NCBI RefSeq assembly: GCF_903064525.1
Contig: NZ_LR797830.1
Location: 124,001-188,000 of the forward strand
Source of the DNA: Methylacidimicrobium sp. AP8
GTDB lineage: Bacteria; Verrucomicrobiota; Verrucomicrobiia; Methylacidiphilales; Methylacidiphilaceae
Length of the DNA stretch: 64,000 nt
Direction: 5' to 3'
Below, piece by piece: positions 18,130-26,332 of the stretch (position 1 is the first letter of the stretch; every line of letters begins with the position of its first letter). The notes beneath the pieces were generated by a model. That model had not been told where the DNA came from. It did no database searches and was given only the letters and a program-made list of their open reading frames with translations. Position numbers and translations under genes: made by a program.

Positions 18130-19247
18130 CTGCGTCTCCTTCGATAGAGAGGAGCGGCCCTCACGGTTGCCTCATAGCGGTGTCCCCGGACCGTGTAAGC
18201 AAGGCGCGTGCCTTGGGCGGCCAGCTCCGTCCGCACGTACCCCATGCCGATCGGCGCGCGCAAGGTGGGGGAAAACCCACCGCTGGTCACCTTCCCTACG
18301 ACGGTTTCTCCGCTCCGGAGCTCATAGCCGGTCCTGGGCGGAGGAGCCGGGGGGTCGACCACGAAGGCGACCAGAAGGACTTCGGCTCCTCGGATCCTTC
18401 TCTCTTCCAGCGCCCTCCTTCCCGGAAAGGAACATCTCTTCTCCCAGTCGACGACCCAAGCCAGGCCGGCTTCCACGGGCGTCACCTCCGGGGTTAGCTC
18501 TTGGCCGCTCAAAGGTAAGCAGGCTTCCAGCCTGAGGATGTCCCTTGCCGCCAGCCCGCAAGGGCGTATTCCCGATGAGGCACCCGCTTCCAGAATAGCC
18601 TCCCAGAGGCCGGGGCCAAGCGGGACCGGAAAAAACAGCTCCACCCCATCCTCCCCCGTGTAGCCGGTGCGCGCCACCCATAACCGAGTTCCTTCCCAGG
18701 AAGCGACAACGATGGCGCGACGGCCGAGCGCCTCCGGAACTTCCGGCAGGATCGATCGGACGATCTTTCGAGCTTCCGGACCCTGGACGGCTAGAGCGCC
18801 CCAGTGTTCGCTCGCGTCCGTCACGGTCGTCCCGGCCCCTTGAAGATGTTCGGACAGCCAGCGGAAGTCGCTCGGCGTCGTGGCGGCGTTCACGACGCAA
18901 AGAAACGTCGACGACTCGATCCGGTAGAGGAAAAGGTCGTCGAGAATTCCTCCGTCTTCTTGCAACACCAAGGAGTAGCATCCGCGCCCGACCTCCAGGG
19001 AGCCGATATTGCTCGGAAACAGGCGGTCCAGATCTGCCGGAGCATCCGGCCCGCGCAGGACCAGTTCTCCCATGTGGCTCACGTCAAAGAGCCCTGCCGT
19101 TCGGCGAACGGCTGATGCTTCCTCCGCCACGGTCGTGTAGACAATGGGTAGGCTCCACCCTGCGAATTCCCCCATGCGCGCTCCCCATTTTCGGTGGCGA
19201 TCCGCCAGGGGAGTCGTGCGGAGCGGAAAGGGAGGAGAGGATCGCAC
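18126..19247 (-). CDS. gcvT: Aminomethyltransferase, glycine cleavage T protein
   Basis: 373 residues. GcvT releases ammonia and moves the methylene to tetrahydrofolate. The N-terminal RTTPLADRHRKWGARMGEFAGW is the family opening (shown in part), followed by GLFDVSHMGEL. Later, TGYTGEDGVELFFP and the LAARDILRLEACLPLSG block confirm the fold; the C-terminal barrel has GKVTSGGFSPTLRAPIGMGY. The start is GTG 19247; no strong ribosome site is visible, but no alternative start fits before the conserved block. First gene of the gcv operon, divergent from the coiled-coil gene. Confidence 0.95.
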   Translation of the reverse strand: MRSSPPFPLRTTPLADRHRKWGARMGEFAGWSLPIVYTTVAEEASAVRRTAGLFDVSHMGELVLRGPDAPADLDRLFPSNIGSLEVGRGCYSLVLQEDGGILDDLFLYRIESSTFLCVVNAATTPSDFRWLSEHLQGAGTTVTDASEHWGALAVQGPEARKIVRSILPEVPEALGRRAIVVASWEGTRLWVARTGYTGEDGVELFFPVPLGPGLWEAILEAGASSGIRPCGLAARDILRLEACLPLSGQELTPEVTPVEAGLAWVVDWEKRCSFPGRRALEERRIRGAEVLLVAFVVDPPAPPPRTGYELRSGETVVGKVTSGGFSPTLRAPIGMGYVRTELAAQGTRLAYTVRGHRYEATVRAAPLYRRRRR

Positions 19248-19299
19248 GGACGCTACGAGTCAAGGCAAGAGCGAAATCCCTTGTCAAGGAACTCTTGCG

Positions 19300-19334
19300 C
19301 CCGTCCTCGTCCCTCCGGTAGGGATGAGGACGGG
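19300..19334. promoter_or_regulatory. Long perfect inverted repeat in the gcvT/coiled-coil divergent region
   Basis: CCCGTCCTCGTCCCT (19300-19314) faces AGGGATGAGGACGGG (19320-19334) over a CCGGT loop. The stem has 15 paired positions with a single G-T wobble. It lies 53 bases upstream of gcvT and 69 bases upstream of the plus-strand gene. No T-run follows on either side, so an operator or a leader hairpin is likelier than a terminator. Confidence 0.6.
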
Positions 19335-19402
19335 CCGGTCCCCGAATCGCAAAGGCTTGCGTGGCGGGCATGGACGGGTAGGATGTTGCGCAAGACCGGT
19401 TC

Positions 19403-20032
19403 ATGAACAAGAAAGCTGGGGAAACCGCGCCTTTGCCTGGCGAGGGCGAAACGGGTTCCCGGTATACCGTCGACGATCTGAATATCAAGGTTCAGCAGGC
19501 CCACGAGGTCCTGCTGGACCTGGAGCGGAGGCGCGAGGAGATCGAGCGCCAGAAGCGCCAGCTCGAAGAATTGCGGAAGAAACAGCGGGATTTCGAGGTC
19601 GGACACCGAGCGGTCACCGAAGAGCTTACGCGGAGCATCGCCCTTTTGGAGCGTCATCAGGAGGAATGGGAAAGGGAGCTCGAAGACATACGCTCGGTCC
19701 GGAAGACGCTCGCCGGACAGCTTTCCGCCTTGGAGGCCCTGGAGCCGGCATCCTGGGAACCGGCAAACCTGGGCGAGGAGTTGACCAAGGCGCTGGCGTT
19801 GATCGATCAATCCCGGGCCGCCCTGCGGCAAGCCCAGGGGAGGATCAACCGGCTCGGTTGGGATGGTGCCGTGCGGGAGGGCGGTGCTCCGCGCGGGGAA
19901 GAAGCGGCGGCGGAGGTCGAGCAGGAGTCGGGCTTTTGGCAAAAGGTGGCGAGCGGATTTGCGTATTCCCTCCCCCTCATCCTCTCCCTGCTGGCTCTTT
20001 CTCTCTTCTGGTTTTGGATGTTCAAGAAGTAG
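19403..20032 (+). CDS. Long coiled-coil protein with C-terminal membrane anchor
   Basis: 209 residues, no family recognised. Residues about 20-125 are a highly charged helix with clear heptads (for example ERRREEIERQKRQLEELRKK), typical of a coiled coil. Residues about 185-206 form a hydrophobic anchor, SLPLILSLLALSLFWFWMF, followed by two lysines. The architecture is a tail-anchored cytoplasmic coil. ATG 19403 has no strong ribosome site. Four bases later starts a second small membrane protein, so the two form a pair. A role in envelope organisation or stress tethering is possible but not shown. Confidence 0.7.
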   Translation: MNKKAGETAPLPGEGETGSRYTVDDLNIKVQQAHEVLLDLERRREEIERQKRQLEELRKKQRDFEVGHRAVTEELTRSIALLERHQEEWERELEDIRSVRKTLAGQLSALEALEPASWEPANLGEELTKALALIDQSRAALRQAQGRINRLGWDGAVREGGAPRGEEAAAEVEQESGFWQKVASGFAYSLPLILSLLALSLFWFWMFKK

Positions 20033-20036
20033 GACC

Positions 20037-20300
20037 ATGCCGCGCGATTCGAAAGAAGCTGTTTCGCGGGAACAGGATCCGGAGAGCCTGCCGCGTCATT
20101 TTTCTTCGGAAGGGGCGGACGCCGCTCAGGCTCGGCTGGCGGGGGCCGGAAGGCGCTCTTCGAGATGGCAGCATAGCGCTCAGCGGAAGCGGGATCGAAA
20201 CCGGTTTTTTTTCTTTCTCCTCCTGCTTGCCGTCATTGTCTACATCCTATGGAAGCAGTGGAGTCCCTATCTGGTGCCCGGAGGAGCCGCGGCTCGCTGA
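20037..20300 (+). CDS. Small single-pass membrane protein
   Basis: 87 residues. The first 55 are polar and rich in Arg, Ser and Gln; residues about 57-72 (NRFFFFLLLLAVIVYILW) form one membrane helix; a short tail follows. It starts 4 bases after the stop of the coiled-coil protein and shares its apparent topology, so it is probably its partner. No homology recognised. It is too short for a confident call, but the hydrophobic helix, the tight spacing and the stop before the phoU end support a real gene. Confidence 0.6.
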   Translation: MPRDSKEAVSREQDPESLPRHFSSEGADAAQARLAGAGRRSSRWQHSAQRKRDRNRFFFFLLLLAVIVYILWKQWSPYLVPGGAAAR

Positions 20301-20375
20301 GCGGACGCCGGAGGGGCGGCAGCCCCCCCGCATGGCCGCTTGGTTGTGGGCGGAAGCGGCGCTCGACTGCGCTGG

Positions 20376-21044
20376 TCACCGGATCCCCGTTCGGCTCCGA
20401 TGACGGATGTCCCTGGCGCGGTAGAGGTAATACACTTCCTCGGCGATATTTTTGGCGTGGTCGGCGATCCGTTCGATCGCCCGGCTGACCAGGAGCAGGC
20501 TCGTCGCCTGGGGGATCGCTCCCGGTTGGTCGCGCATCGTTTGGAGCAGCTCCTCGGAAAGCATCCTGTTGAAGCTGTCGACTTCCTTGTCGCGCCGGAC
20601 GATGTCGATAGCCTTCTTGGCCTTGGCCTCGATGAAGCAGTCGATCGCATCCCGGTACATTTCCTCGGCTACCATGGCCATCCGGGGGAGGTCGAAAAGG
20701 AGCTTGAGCGGCGGAGCGGTGTTGAGTCGGCGCGCCAGGCGGGCGATCGTGACCGCCTGGTCGCCGATCCGTTCGAGATCGCTGGAAATCTTGGAAGCCA
20801 CCAATACAAAGCGGCAGTCGATAGCCACCGGGCTGTGCGTGGCGATGTAGGTGATGACCAGATCGTCGACCTTGACTTCCAGTGAGTCGATTTCGGAGTC
20901 CTGCTTTTCGACCGAATCGGCGAAGGAATCGTTTCTCTCGATGAGGGCTTGGAGCGCCAAACGCAGATGTCGGGCCGCGAGACTTGCCATCAGCAGCAGC
21001 GTCTCTCGGATGCGAGAAAGCTCGAAGGAACCGGTACTGGTCAT
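20376..21044 (-). CDS. phoU: PhoU-like phosphate signalling protein
   Basis: 222 residues. PhoU proteins modulate the PhoR-PhoB phosphate response and PstSCAB transport. Two PhoU repeats are visible: FADSVEKQDSEIDSLEVKVDD with IERIADHAKNIAEEVYYLYR at the end, and the central SSDLERIGDQAVTIARLARR (the E-R-I-G-D-x-A motif). ATG 21044 precedes the conserved helix; a TTG upstream would add 14 residues. The pstSCAB genes are not in this window. A phoB-phoR pair lies 12 kb away. Confidence 0.9.
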   Translation of the reverse strand: MTSTGSFELSRIRETLLLMASLAARHLRLALQALIERNDSFADSVEKQDSEIDSLEVKVDDLVITYIATHSPVAIDCRFVLVASKISSDLERIGDQAVTIARLARRLNTAPPLKLLFDLPRMAMVAEEMYRDAIDCFIEAKAKKAIDIVRRDKEVDSFNRMLSEELLQTMRDQPGAIPQATSLLLVSRAIERIADHAKNIAEEVYYLYRARDIRHRSRTGIR

Positions 21045-21249
21045 TGCGGCCGAGACTTTCGCCGGGCCTTGAGCCGACGAATACAAGTAAATCTAGCACG
21101 AAGGAGGGTGAGCGGATACTCTTTTCCCGTGCGGCCTCCGCCAATCCCTGCCACTCTCACAAATGTCCGCTGCTCTGCGGTGGAGCCGGCCGCCTCGTCG
21201 ATTCTTGGTTTTTCCGCCCCCTGCTCTATGTCATCCTACGGCTCCGGAG

Positions 21250-22312
21250 GAAGAACCGCCGCAGCGCCTTGCGCCCGAGCTCATGTGCGGCGCCCGGGTT
21301 GCGAAATCGGTGAGAAATGGCGGCTAGAGCGCGCCGTGGGAGGTTTTTCGGCGGAAGCGGCCCGAAAAGCGGAAGCCCTCTCCTCTCAGGGAGAGCGGGT
21401 TCTCGCCGTGGCGGCGGGCGGCCGGGAGCCCTTGACGCTGGCAGGCTTCCTCGGTTTTTCCGATCCGGTCCGTGATGATTCCTGCAGCCTGGTCACCCGG
21501 CTTCAAGAACTGGGAATCCGCGTGCTTCTGGTGTCCGGGGATGCCGAACCGGCGGCCCGTGCCGTTGCACGCCGGGTCGGAATCGGCGACCGGGTCTGCT
21601 CCGTTCCGATTGCGCCGGCGACCGCAAGGAGGATTCGATCGATTCCTGTGACATCTTCGCGAACGTGTATCCGGAAGAGAAATTTCGGATCATCGATTGC
21701 TCTCAGAAAGAAGGTCATGTCACTGGGATGACCGGCGACGGGGTGAACGACGCACCCGCGCTCCGGCAGGCGGAAGTCGGAATCGCGGTGAGCACCGCCT
21801 GCGATGTCGCACGGGAAGCGGCGAGCATCGCCCTCACAAATCCGGGCCTCATGGATATCGTCGCCGCCGTTGAGACCAGCCGGGAAATCTATGAGCGGAT
21901 GCTGACCTGCATTCTGAACAAGATCATCAAGACGATCGAGGTCGCCGTCTTTCTCACCATTGGCCTCTATTCTGCCGGCAATTTCCTTCTGACTCCTTTT
22001 CTCGGAGTGCTGCTTCTCCTGACGAACGATTTCATCACGATGTCCCTCGCCTCCGACCGCGTCCGGATTCCGGTCCGCTGCCGGCGATGGCCGATCCGCT
22101 CCGTGGTGATGGCTGCCGGGATCTTCGCCGCCTGCCTCCTGGCTCTCTCCTACACGATCTTCTGGCTCGGGGCCCATTGGCTCCGGCTGGATACCCGCCA
22201 TCTGCAAACTCTGGTCTTCGCCTGGCTTGCTTTTTCCGGGCAGGGGATGGTTTACGTCGTCCGCGAACGGCGCCGGACGCCGGGCCCGCGACCGGGCTTC
22301 TGGCTGTTGACC
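21250..22312 (+). pseudogene. P-type cation ATPase remnant (5'-truncated, frameshifted; 5' part of the split gene)
   Basis: The region encodes the P and C-terminal membrane portion of a P-type ATPase, with the closest look of proton-efflux (PMA1-like) or related pumps. The segment GDAEPAARAVARRVGIGDR (around 21540) continues into the catalytic-fold block GMTGDGVNDAPALRQAEVGIA after a frame change near 21600-21650. Membrane helices follow, ending at PGFWLLT where an IS begins. The N-terminal two-thirds, including the phosphorylation motif DKTGT, is absent. A possible further frameshift near 21310 would extend similarity upstream. It is therefore a dead gene. Confidence 0.75.
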
Positions 22313-24128
22313 GAACTTCCGCTGTGTAGTGTCGCAAGTGATTGTAGCAGAACGTTAAGACTTTTTCGTTCTGCCTACATGGCCCATTTGGGCGGGCGAG
22401 CAAAGAGGGGGAGCAGGTCGAGCTTTTGGAGCAGTGCGTTGATGTCGGCGGGGATCTTGGAGAAGAACCCGATCAAAGGCCGTCCGTTTGGGGCAAGCCG
22501 GATCAAGCGGATCGCCTGAAGGCGGCGGAGCACCTTGGGCACCTCTTCGGTAAACCCTTTGGCCACCCATTCGGTCCTGAGGCGGGCATTCATCCAGAAA
22601 GCCAAGAAGCAGATTCTCACGTGGTTGCGGACCCGATCGGGCCGCCAATGATAGACCGGACGGACTTCGAGGTAGCTCTTGAGTTCTGAAAAAGCGGCCT
22701 CGACCTCTGCGAGCCGCTTGTAGTGGGTCAGCACCTCCTGAGGAGAAGCCTTGGCGGACGGGAGGTTGGTCTCCAAAAGATACCAGCCGTCGATCGCCTC
22801 TTCTTCTTTGACCCGCTCTTGGTCAAGCTTCCACCAGAACCGGCCCTTGGCGTCGACTCCATACTGAAAGTACTTATGGGCCTGGATCCGCTGGAGCGCC
22901 CGGCCGATCCGGCTGCCGAGCTCGACCGGGTCTGCTCCCTTGCGCGTTGCCTTGGCAATCTGGCGCAGCTCTTCCTCTCCTCGGGCAATGCGGCTCTGCC
23001 GCCGCTCCCGATCGCGCATCGCGCGCCACTCCCCTCCGGCAACGACGTAGCGAACCCCTTGGTGCTCGATCTCCATCACCCGGGTTCGATCCGTCAGCCA
23101 GAGCTGCCGATCTTTGGGAAGTCGCCGAACGATCTCCTGGAGCTTGGTCCCAGTTGATCGGGTCACGTACTCAAGCTCCATGCCGGTGAGCATCTCCAGA
23201 TTCCACCGGCTCTTCATCCCGCCATCGAAGACGAAGGTAGCCTCTCGGATCCCGAGTCGGCGTCTGAGAGTCACCAAGAGCCCCGTCAGCGTCGTGCTGT
23301 CCGCCCGGTTCCCCCGCAGGACCTCCACATGGATCGGGATCCCCCGGGCATCGGTGGCGACCGCAAGAAGCACCTGCCGCCGATCTTGCCGGTGATCCCG
23401 GCTGTAGCCGTACTGCGCCAATCCCTCGGGGCCGTCCCCCTCGAAGTAGACACTCGAAAGGTCATAGAGCACCAAGCTCGCTCCCTCTGGTTGGGCTTCC
23501 CGGTAAAGCTTCTTCTCGATCCCGCTCCAAACGCCGTTGAGCCCATCCATCGCCCGGTAGAGATCGTCTTCTTCCAGGTCCTTCTCCTCCAGCCCGCATA
23601 CCTTAGCCAAAAGCGTCCCGCCTGCTTCCTCCCGAAGGGCGAGCTTGGAAGAGGGAAAGAGAATCCGTCCAAAGATCATCGCTTTCAAAAGCCGCCCCTT
23701 CCGCTCCGAACCCACCCCGGAAAGAACCTGATCGAGTCCAAATCGCTGCCACGCTTGCTCGAGGACCGCGAGTCCTCCGTAATCCAGAGCTTCCTGCCCT
23801 TCCAGTCCGTCCAGGGGCACCAGCTTCTTCCCCTGCAGCAGCGCTCGGACCGCCTGCTGGACCTCCACCGGCATCCGGGTCAGATTGGACAGGATCCTGG
23901 TCTTGACCTGCTTGCCCACCCGATACGACTCCCGGACAAGAACGGATCGGTAGACTTTGCCCCTCTGGCAAGTGCGCACCTCTTGCACGTACATGCCTAC
24001 AATATGCCAAGAGCATGATGCTTATGCAAACAAATGTTATTCACATTGTATTCGCATTACACGTCCTACATTATTTTGCGTAAGTCCTTCATGTGCCAAA
24101 ACAATCCTCAAAATTGTGCGGAAGATGG
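22313..24128. mobile_element. IS1634-like insertion sequence, about 1.8 kb
   Basis: GTTGACC occurs at 22306-22312 and again at 24129-24135. If these are the target duplication, the element is 22313-24128. Its ends share CTTCCGC (22316 on one strand; GCGGAAG near 24119 on the other) as short terminal inverted repeats, slightly offset. Deleting one copy of the duplication rejoins the ATPase as PGFWLLT-CSIGGVAFV, which fits the expected membrane helix. The element carries one transposase gene on the minus strand. The exact ends may be off by a base or two. Confidence 0.75.
22375..23994 (-). CDS. IS1634 family transposase (DDE type)
   Basis: 539 residues, full length. The opening YVQEVRTCQRGKVYRSVLV and the block SSVYFEGDGPEGLAQYGYSR, followed by QVLLAVATDARGIPI, resemble the IS1634 family. 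The C-terminal helix AAFSELKSYLEVRPVYHWR is the usual E of the DDE triad. A stretch FVFDGGMKSRWNLEML carries a conserved Asp. Start at 23994, 134 bases inside the element end. The frame is intact, so the element may still be active. Confidence 0.88.
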   Translation of the reverse strand: MYVQEVRTCQRGKVYRSVLVRESYRVGKQVKTRILSNLTRMPVEVQQAVRALLQGKKLVPLDGLEGQEALDYGGLAVLEQAWQRFGLDQVLSGVGSERKGRLLKAMIFGRILFPSSKLALREEAGGTLLAKVCGLEEKDLEEDDLYRAMDGLNGVWSGIEKKLYREAQPEGASLVLYDLSSVYFEGDGPEGLAQYGYSRDHRQDRRQVLLAVATDARGIPIHVEVLRGNRADSTTLTGLLVTLRRRLGIREATFVFDGGMKSRWNLEMLTGMELEYVTRSTGTKLQEIVRRLPKDRQLWLTDRTRVMEIEHQGVRYVVAGGEWRAMRDRERRQSRIARGEEELRQIAKATRKGADPVELGSRIGRALQRIQAHKYFQYGVDAKGRFWWKLDQERVKEEEAIDGWYLLETNLPSAKASPQEVLTHYKRLAEVEAAFSELKSYLEVRPVYHWRPDRVRNHVRICFLAFWMNARLRTEWVAKGFTEEVPKVLRRLQAIRLIRLAPNGRPLIGFFSKIPADINALLQKLDLLPLFARPPKWAM

Positions 24129-24252
24129 GTTGACCTGCTCCATCGGAGGGGTGGCGTTCGTGGTTTTCCTGGCGACGGCCGGAGTCGGCATGGCTCCCTT
24201 GCCGTGGCCGATCGTGATCGGGCTCCTCTCAGAGCGCTCGGGGTCTTCCTAG
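24129..24252 (+). pseudogene. P-type ATPase remnant, 3' end beyond the IS
   Basis: After the right end of the IS the frame reads LTCSIGGVAFVVFLATAGVG then MAPLPWPIVIGLL and stops at TAG 24250. This matches the last membrane helix and the PLPW turn at the end of P-type proton ATPases, in the frame that continues the left part after removal of one GTTGACC copy. It is the severed C-terminus of the pseudogene at 21250-22312. Confidence 0.7.
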
Positions 24253-24267
24253 CGGCCCCGACGCTCG

Positions 24268-25680
24268 TTAGAGGGAAGATTTTTGCCCTCTTCGGCTTGG
24301 CCGGAGCGGAAACCGCCGCTTGCCGCTGATGGTTTTTTCCCTCCCTTCCGCCTTTTCCCATCTCCAGTGGATCGGGCGGCCCAGCAGGGGGAATTCCTTT
24401 CGCATCTGCGCTTCCAAGAAGCGCTCGTAGGATTCGACGCGAAGCTTCGGGTCGTTTGCGTAAAGGCGTAGACGGAGCGCGGAAGCAGCCGCCGACCCTC
24501 GCGCTGTTTCGTTTACGACATAATAGATCTTGAGGCGCTTCCCCTTGGATAGCGGAGGAGGGACGCGGCGCTGGACGTTTTGGAAAAACCTGTTGAGCGC
24601 ACTGGTCGAAATCTCGATTTTCGCTTCCGCATCGACTTGAAGGCTCGTTTCGAGCAGGCGGTCGATGTTGGTTCCCTCCTTGGCGCTCAAGGGGACGACG
24701 GGGGCGAAGGCCAGCTGGGGTAATTCTCTCTTCAGCGCATCGGCCGCCAGGACCTCCGTTGTCTTTTCGTCGGGCGCCTTCAAGAGAAGATCCGACTTGT
24801 TGAGGGCGATGACGCAAGGCCGGCCGATGCGCTGAATCCAGCCGGCGATTTTCTTGTCTTGGCGTGTAATCCCCGAGTAGCCGTCAAGCACCAGGATGGC
24901 CACGTGAGCACGGGCGAGCGCGTGGAGGGAACGGCCGGCGGTTTTCGCCTCGAGTCCTTCCCTCTGCTTATGCCGAGGGGCCAGTCCGGCCGTATCGATA
25001 AGGAGGAGTCGCCGGTCGCGCCAGGTGAACGCAATGTCGATGGCATCGTGCGTGGTCCCCGGCTCGGGCGCGACGAGCAATCGGGACTCCCCGATCAAGG
25101 CGTTGACCAGCGTCGATTTGCCCACGTTGGGCCGCCCGAGGAAGGAAAGCCGCCGCGGGGGCTCTTCGATCGCCGGCGAAGAACCGGGAAGGACGCCCCC
25201 TTCGCCCATCAATTTCTCGCGCAATCGCCGGATCCCTCGGTTGTGCGCGGCGGAGACCAAGATCGGATCGCCGAAGCCCAGCTCGCAGAGCTCGCCGGCG
25301 AATGCCTCAAGCTTTTCATCGTCGGCTTTGTTGGCGATCACCCATACCTTCTTGCCGAGCTTGCGGAGAGAGGCGGCGATTTCCCGATCGAGCGGAGTCA
25401 CTCCCGCCCGGCAGTCAAGAACGAAAAGGAGATCGGTCGCCTTTTCGAGAACGGCCCGGGTAAGGCTGACGACCGCGCGTTCCAGCCCGGTGCGCGGAAG
25501 TGTGACTCCGCCGGTGTCGATCAGGAGTGCTGTTTCCCCGCCGAAGCGGACAAAAGCGGAGAGGGGATCCCGTGTCACCCCCGGATCGGAGTGGGTCAAT
25601 GCGATCTCTTTCCCGCAAAGGCGGTTGAACAAAGTCGACTTTCCGACATTGGGCCGGCCTACGATCACGAAGGTTCGCAT
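24268..25680 (-). CDS. der: Ribosome-biogenesis GTPase Der (EngA)
   Basis: 470 residues. Der has two tandem GTPase domains that act in 50S assembly. Two P-loops are present: GRPNVGKSTLFNRL at the N-terminus and GRPNVGKSTLVNAL near residue 185. Both are followed by DPGVTRD and EPGTTHD G2 motifs, and NKAD and NKSD G4 motifs are seen. The C-terminal KH-like domain starts after about 360 (SALNRFFQNVQRRVPPP). The stop is close to the IS-damaged ATPase, with 15 bases between. Last gene of the memo-gltX-pgsA-der run. Confidence 0.96.
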   Translation of the reverse strand: MRTFVIVGRPNVGKSTLFNRLCGKEIALTHSDPGVTRDPLSAFVRFGGETALLIDTGGVTLPRTGLERAVVSLTRAVLEKATDLLFVLDCRAGVTPLDREIAASLRKLGKKVWVIANKADDEKLEAFAGELCELGFGDPILVSAAHNRGIRRLREKLMGEGGVLPGSSPAIEEPPRRLSFLGRPNVGKSTLVNALIGESRLLVAPEPGTTHDAIDIAFTWRDRRLLLIDTAGLAPRHKQREGLEAKTAGRSLHALARAHVAILVLDGYSGITRQDKKIAGWIQRIGRPCVIALNKSDLLLKAPDEKTTEVLAADALKRELPQLAFAPVVPLSAKEGTNIDRLLETSLQVDAEAKIEISTSALNRFFQNVQRRVPPPLSKGKRLKIYYVVNETARGSAAASALRLRLYANDPKLRVESYERFLEAQMRKEFPLLGRPIHWRWEKAEGREKTISGKRRFPLRPSRRGQKSSL

Positions 25681-25711
25681 AGAGTTCCGGCCGATACGCC
25701 ATCCGGCAGGC

Positions 25712-26332
25712 TTACGAGAAACGCGGGCCGGCGCTTCCCCGTTGCGTGGGACGGAGAGAAATGCCGGATCCTCCTTGGACCAGCGCGCGCAATCCGACCG
25801 AGAGATAGAAAGCGGCGGATGCGAGCACGAAACCGGCGGCGATCCAGCAGGCCCATGCCGCCCAGGAAAGCTTCAGGAGAGCCGCCGTCACGGCGACGAA
25901 CGAAAAAAACGTAGCCGCCTTTCCTGTCCAATGCGGGTGGATCGGGACTTTCCGCTTGAGGAGATGCAGAAGGCCGACGCCCGAGAGCAGGAGGCTGTCT
26001 CGGCTCACGACCAGCACCAAGAACCAAAACGGCAAGGGTGCCGACCGCGGAGAAGGAAAAGTGGTCAAACAGAGGAGCGAGACGAGCATCAGGAGCTTGT
26101 CCGCCAAGGGATCAAGGATTCTTCCTAGCCAGCTCTGTTGATTCCATTGTCTGGCGATGAATCCGTCGAGTGCGTCAGTCAGTGCGGCCGCCAGAAAGAG
26201 GGAGATTCCGGCGATCCGAAGCCGGTCGTCACCCGGCCCTCCTGCTTGACTCTTGCCGTACTGCCAGAGCACTGCCGCCATGGCCGGGACGCAGAACAGG
26301 CGCAATACGGTGACACGATTGGCCCATGTCAT
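25712..26332 (-). CDS. pgsA: CDP-diacylglycerol-glycerol-3-phosphate 3-phosphatidyltransferase
   Basis: 206 residues with several membrane helices. PgsA makes phosphatidylglycerophosphate, the precursor of phosphatidylglycerol, in the inner membrane. The CDP-alcohol phosphotransferase motif D-G-x2-A-R-x8-G-x3-D-x3-D is readable in DALDGFIARQWNQQSWLGRI-LDPLADK. The N-terminus MTWANRVTVLRL also suits. Start 26332 overlaps the gltX stop by 4 bases (ATGA), so it is coupled to gltX and followed 31 bases later by der. Confidence 0.92.
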   Translation of the reverse strand: MTWANRVTVLRLFCVPAMAAVLWQYGKSQAGGPGDDRLRIAGISLFLAAALTDALDGFIARQWNQQSWLGRILDPLADKLLMLVSLLCLTTFPSPRSAPLPFWFLVLVVSRDSLLLSGVGLLHLLKRKVPIHPHWTGKAATFFSFVAVTAALLKLSWAAWACWIAAGFVLASAAFYLSVGLRALVQGGSGISLRPTQRGSAGPRFS

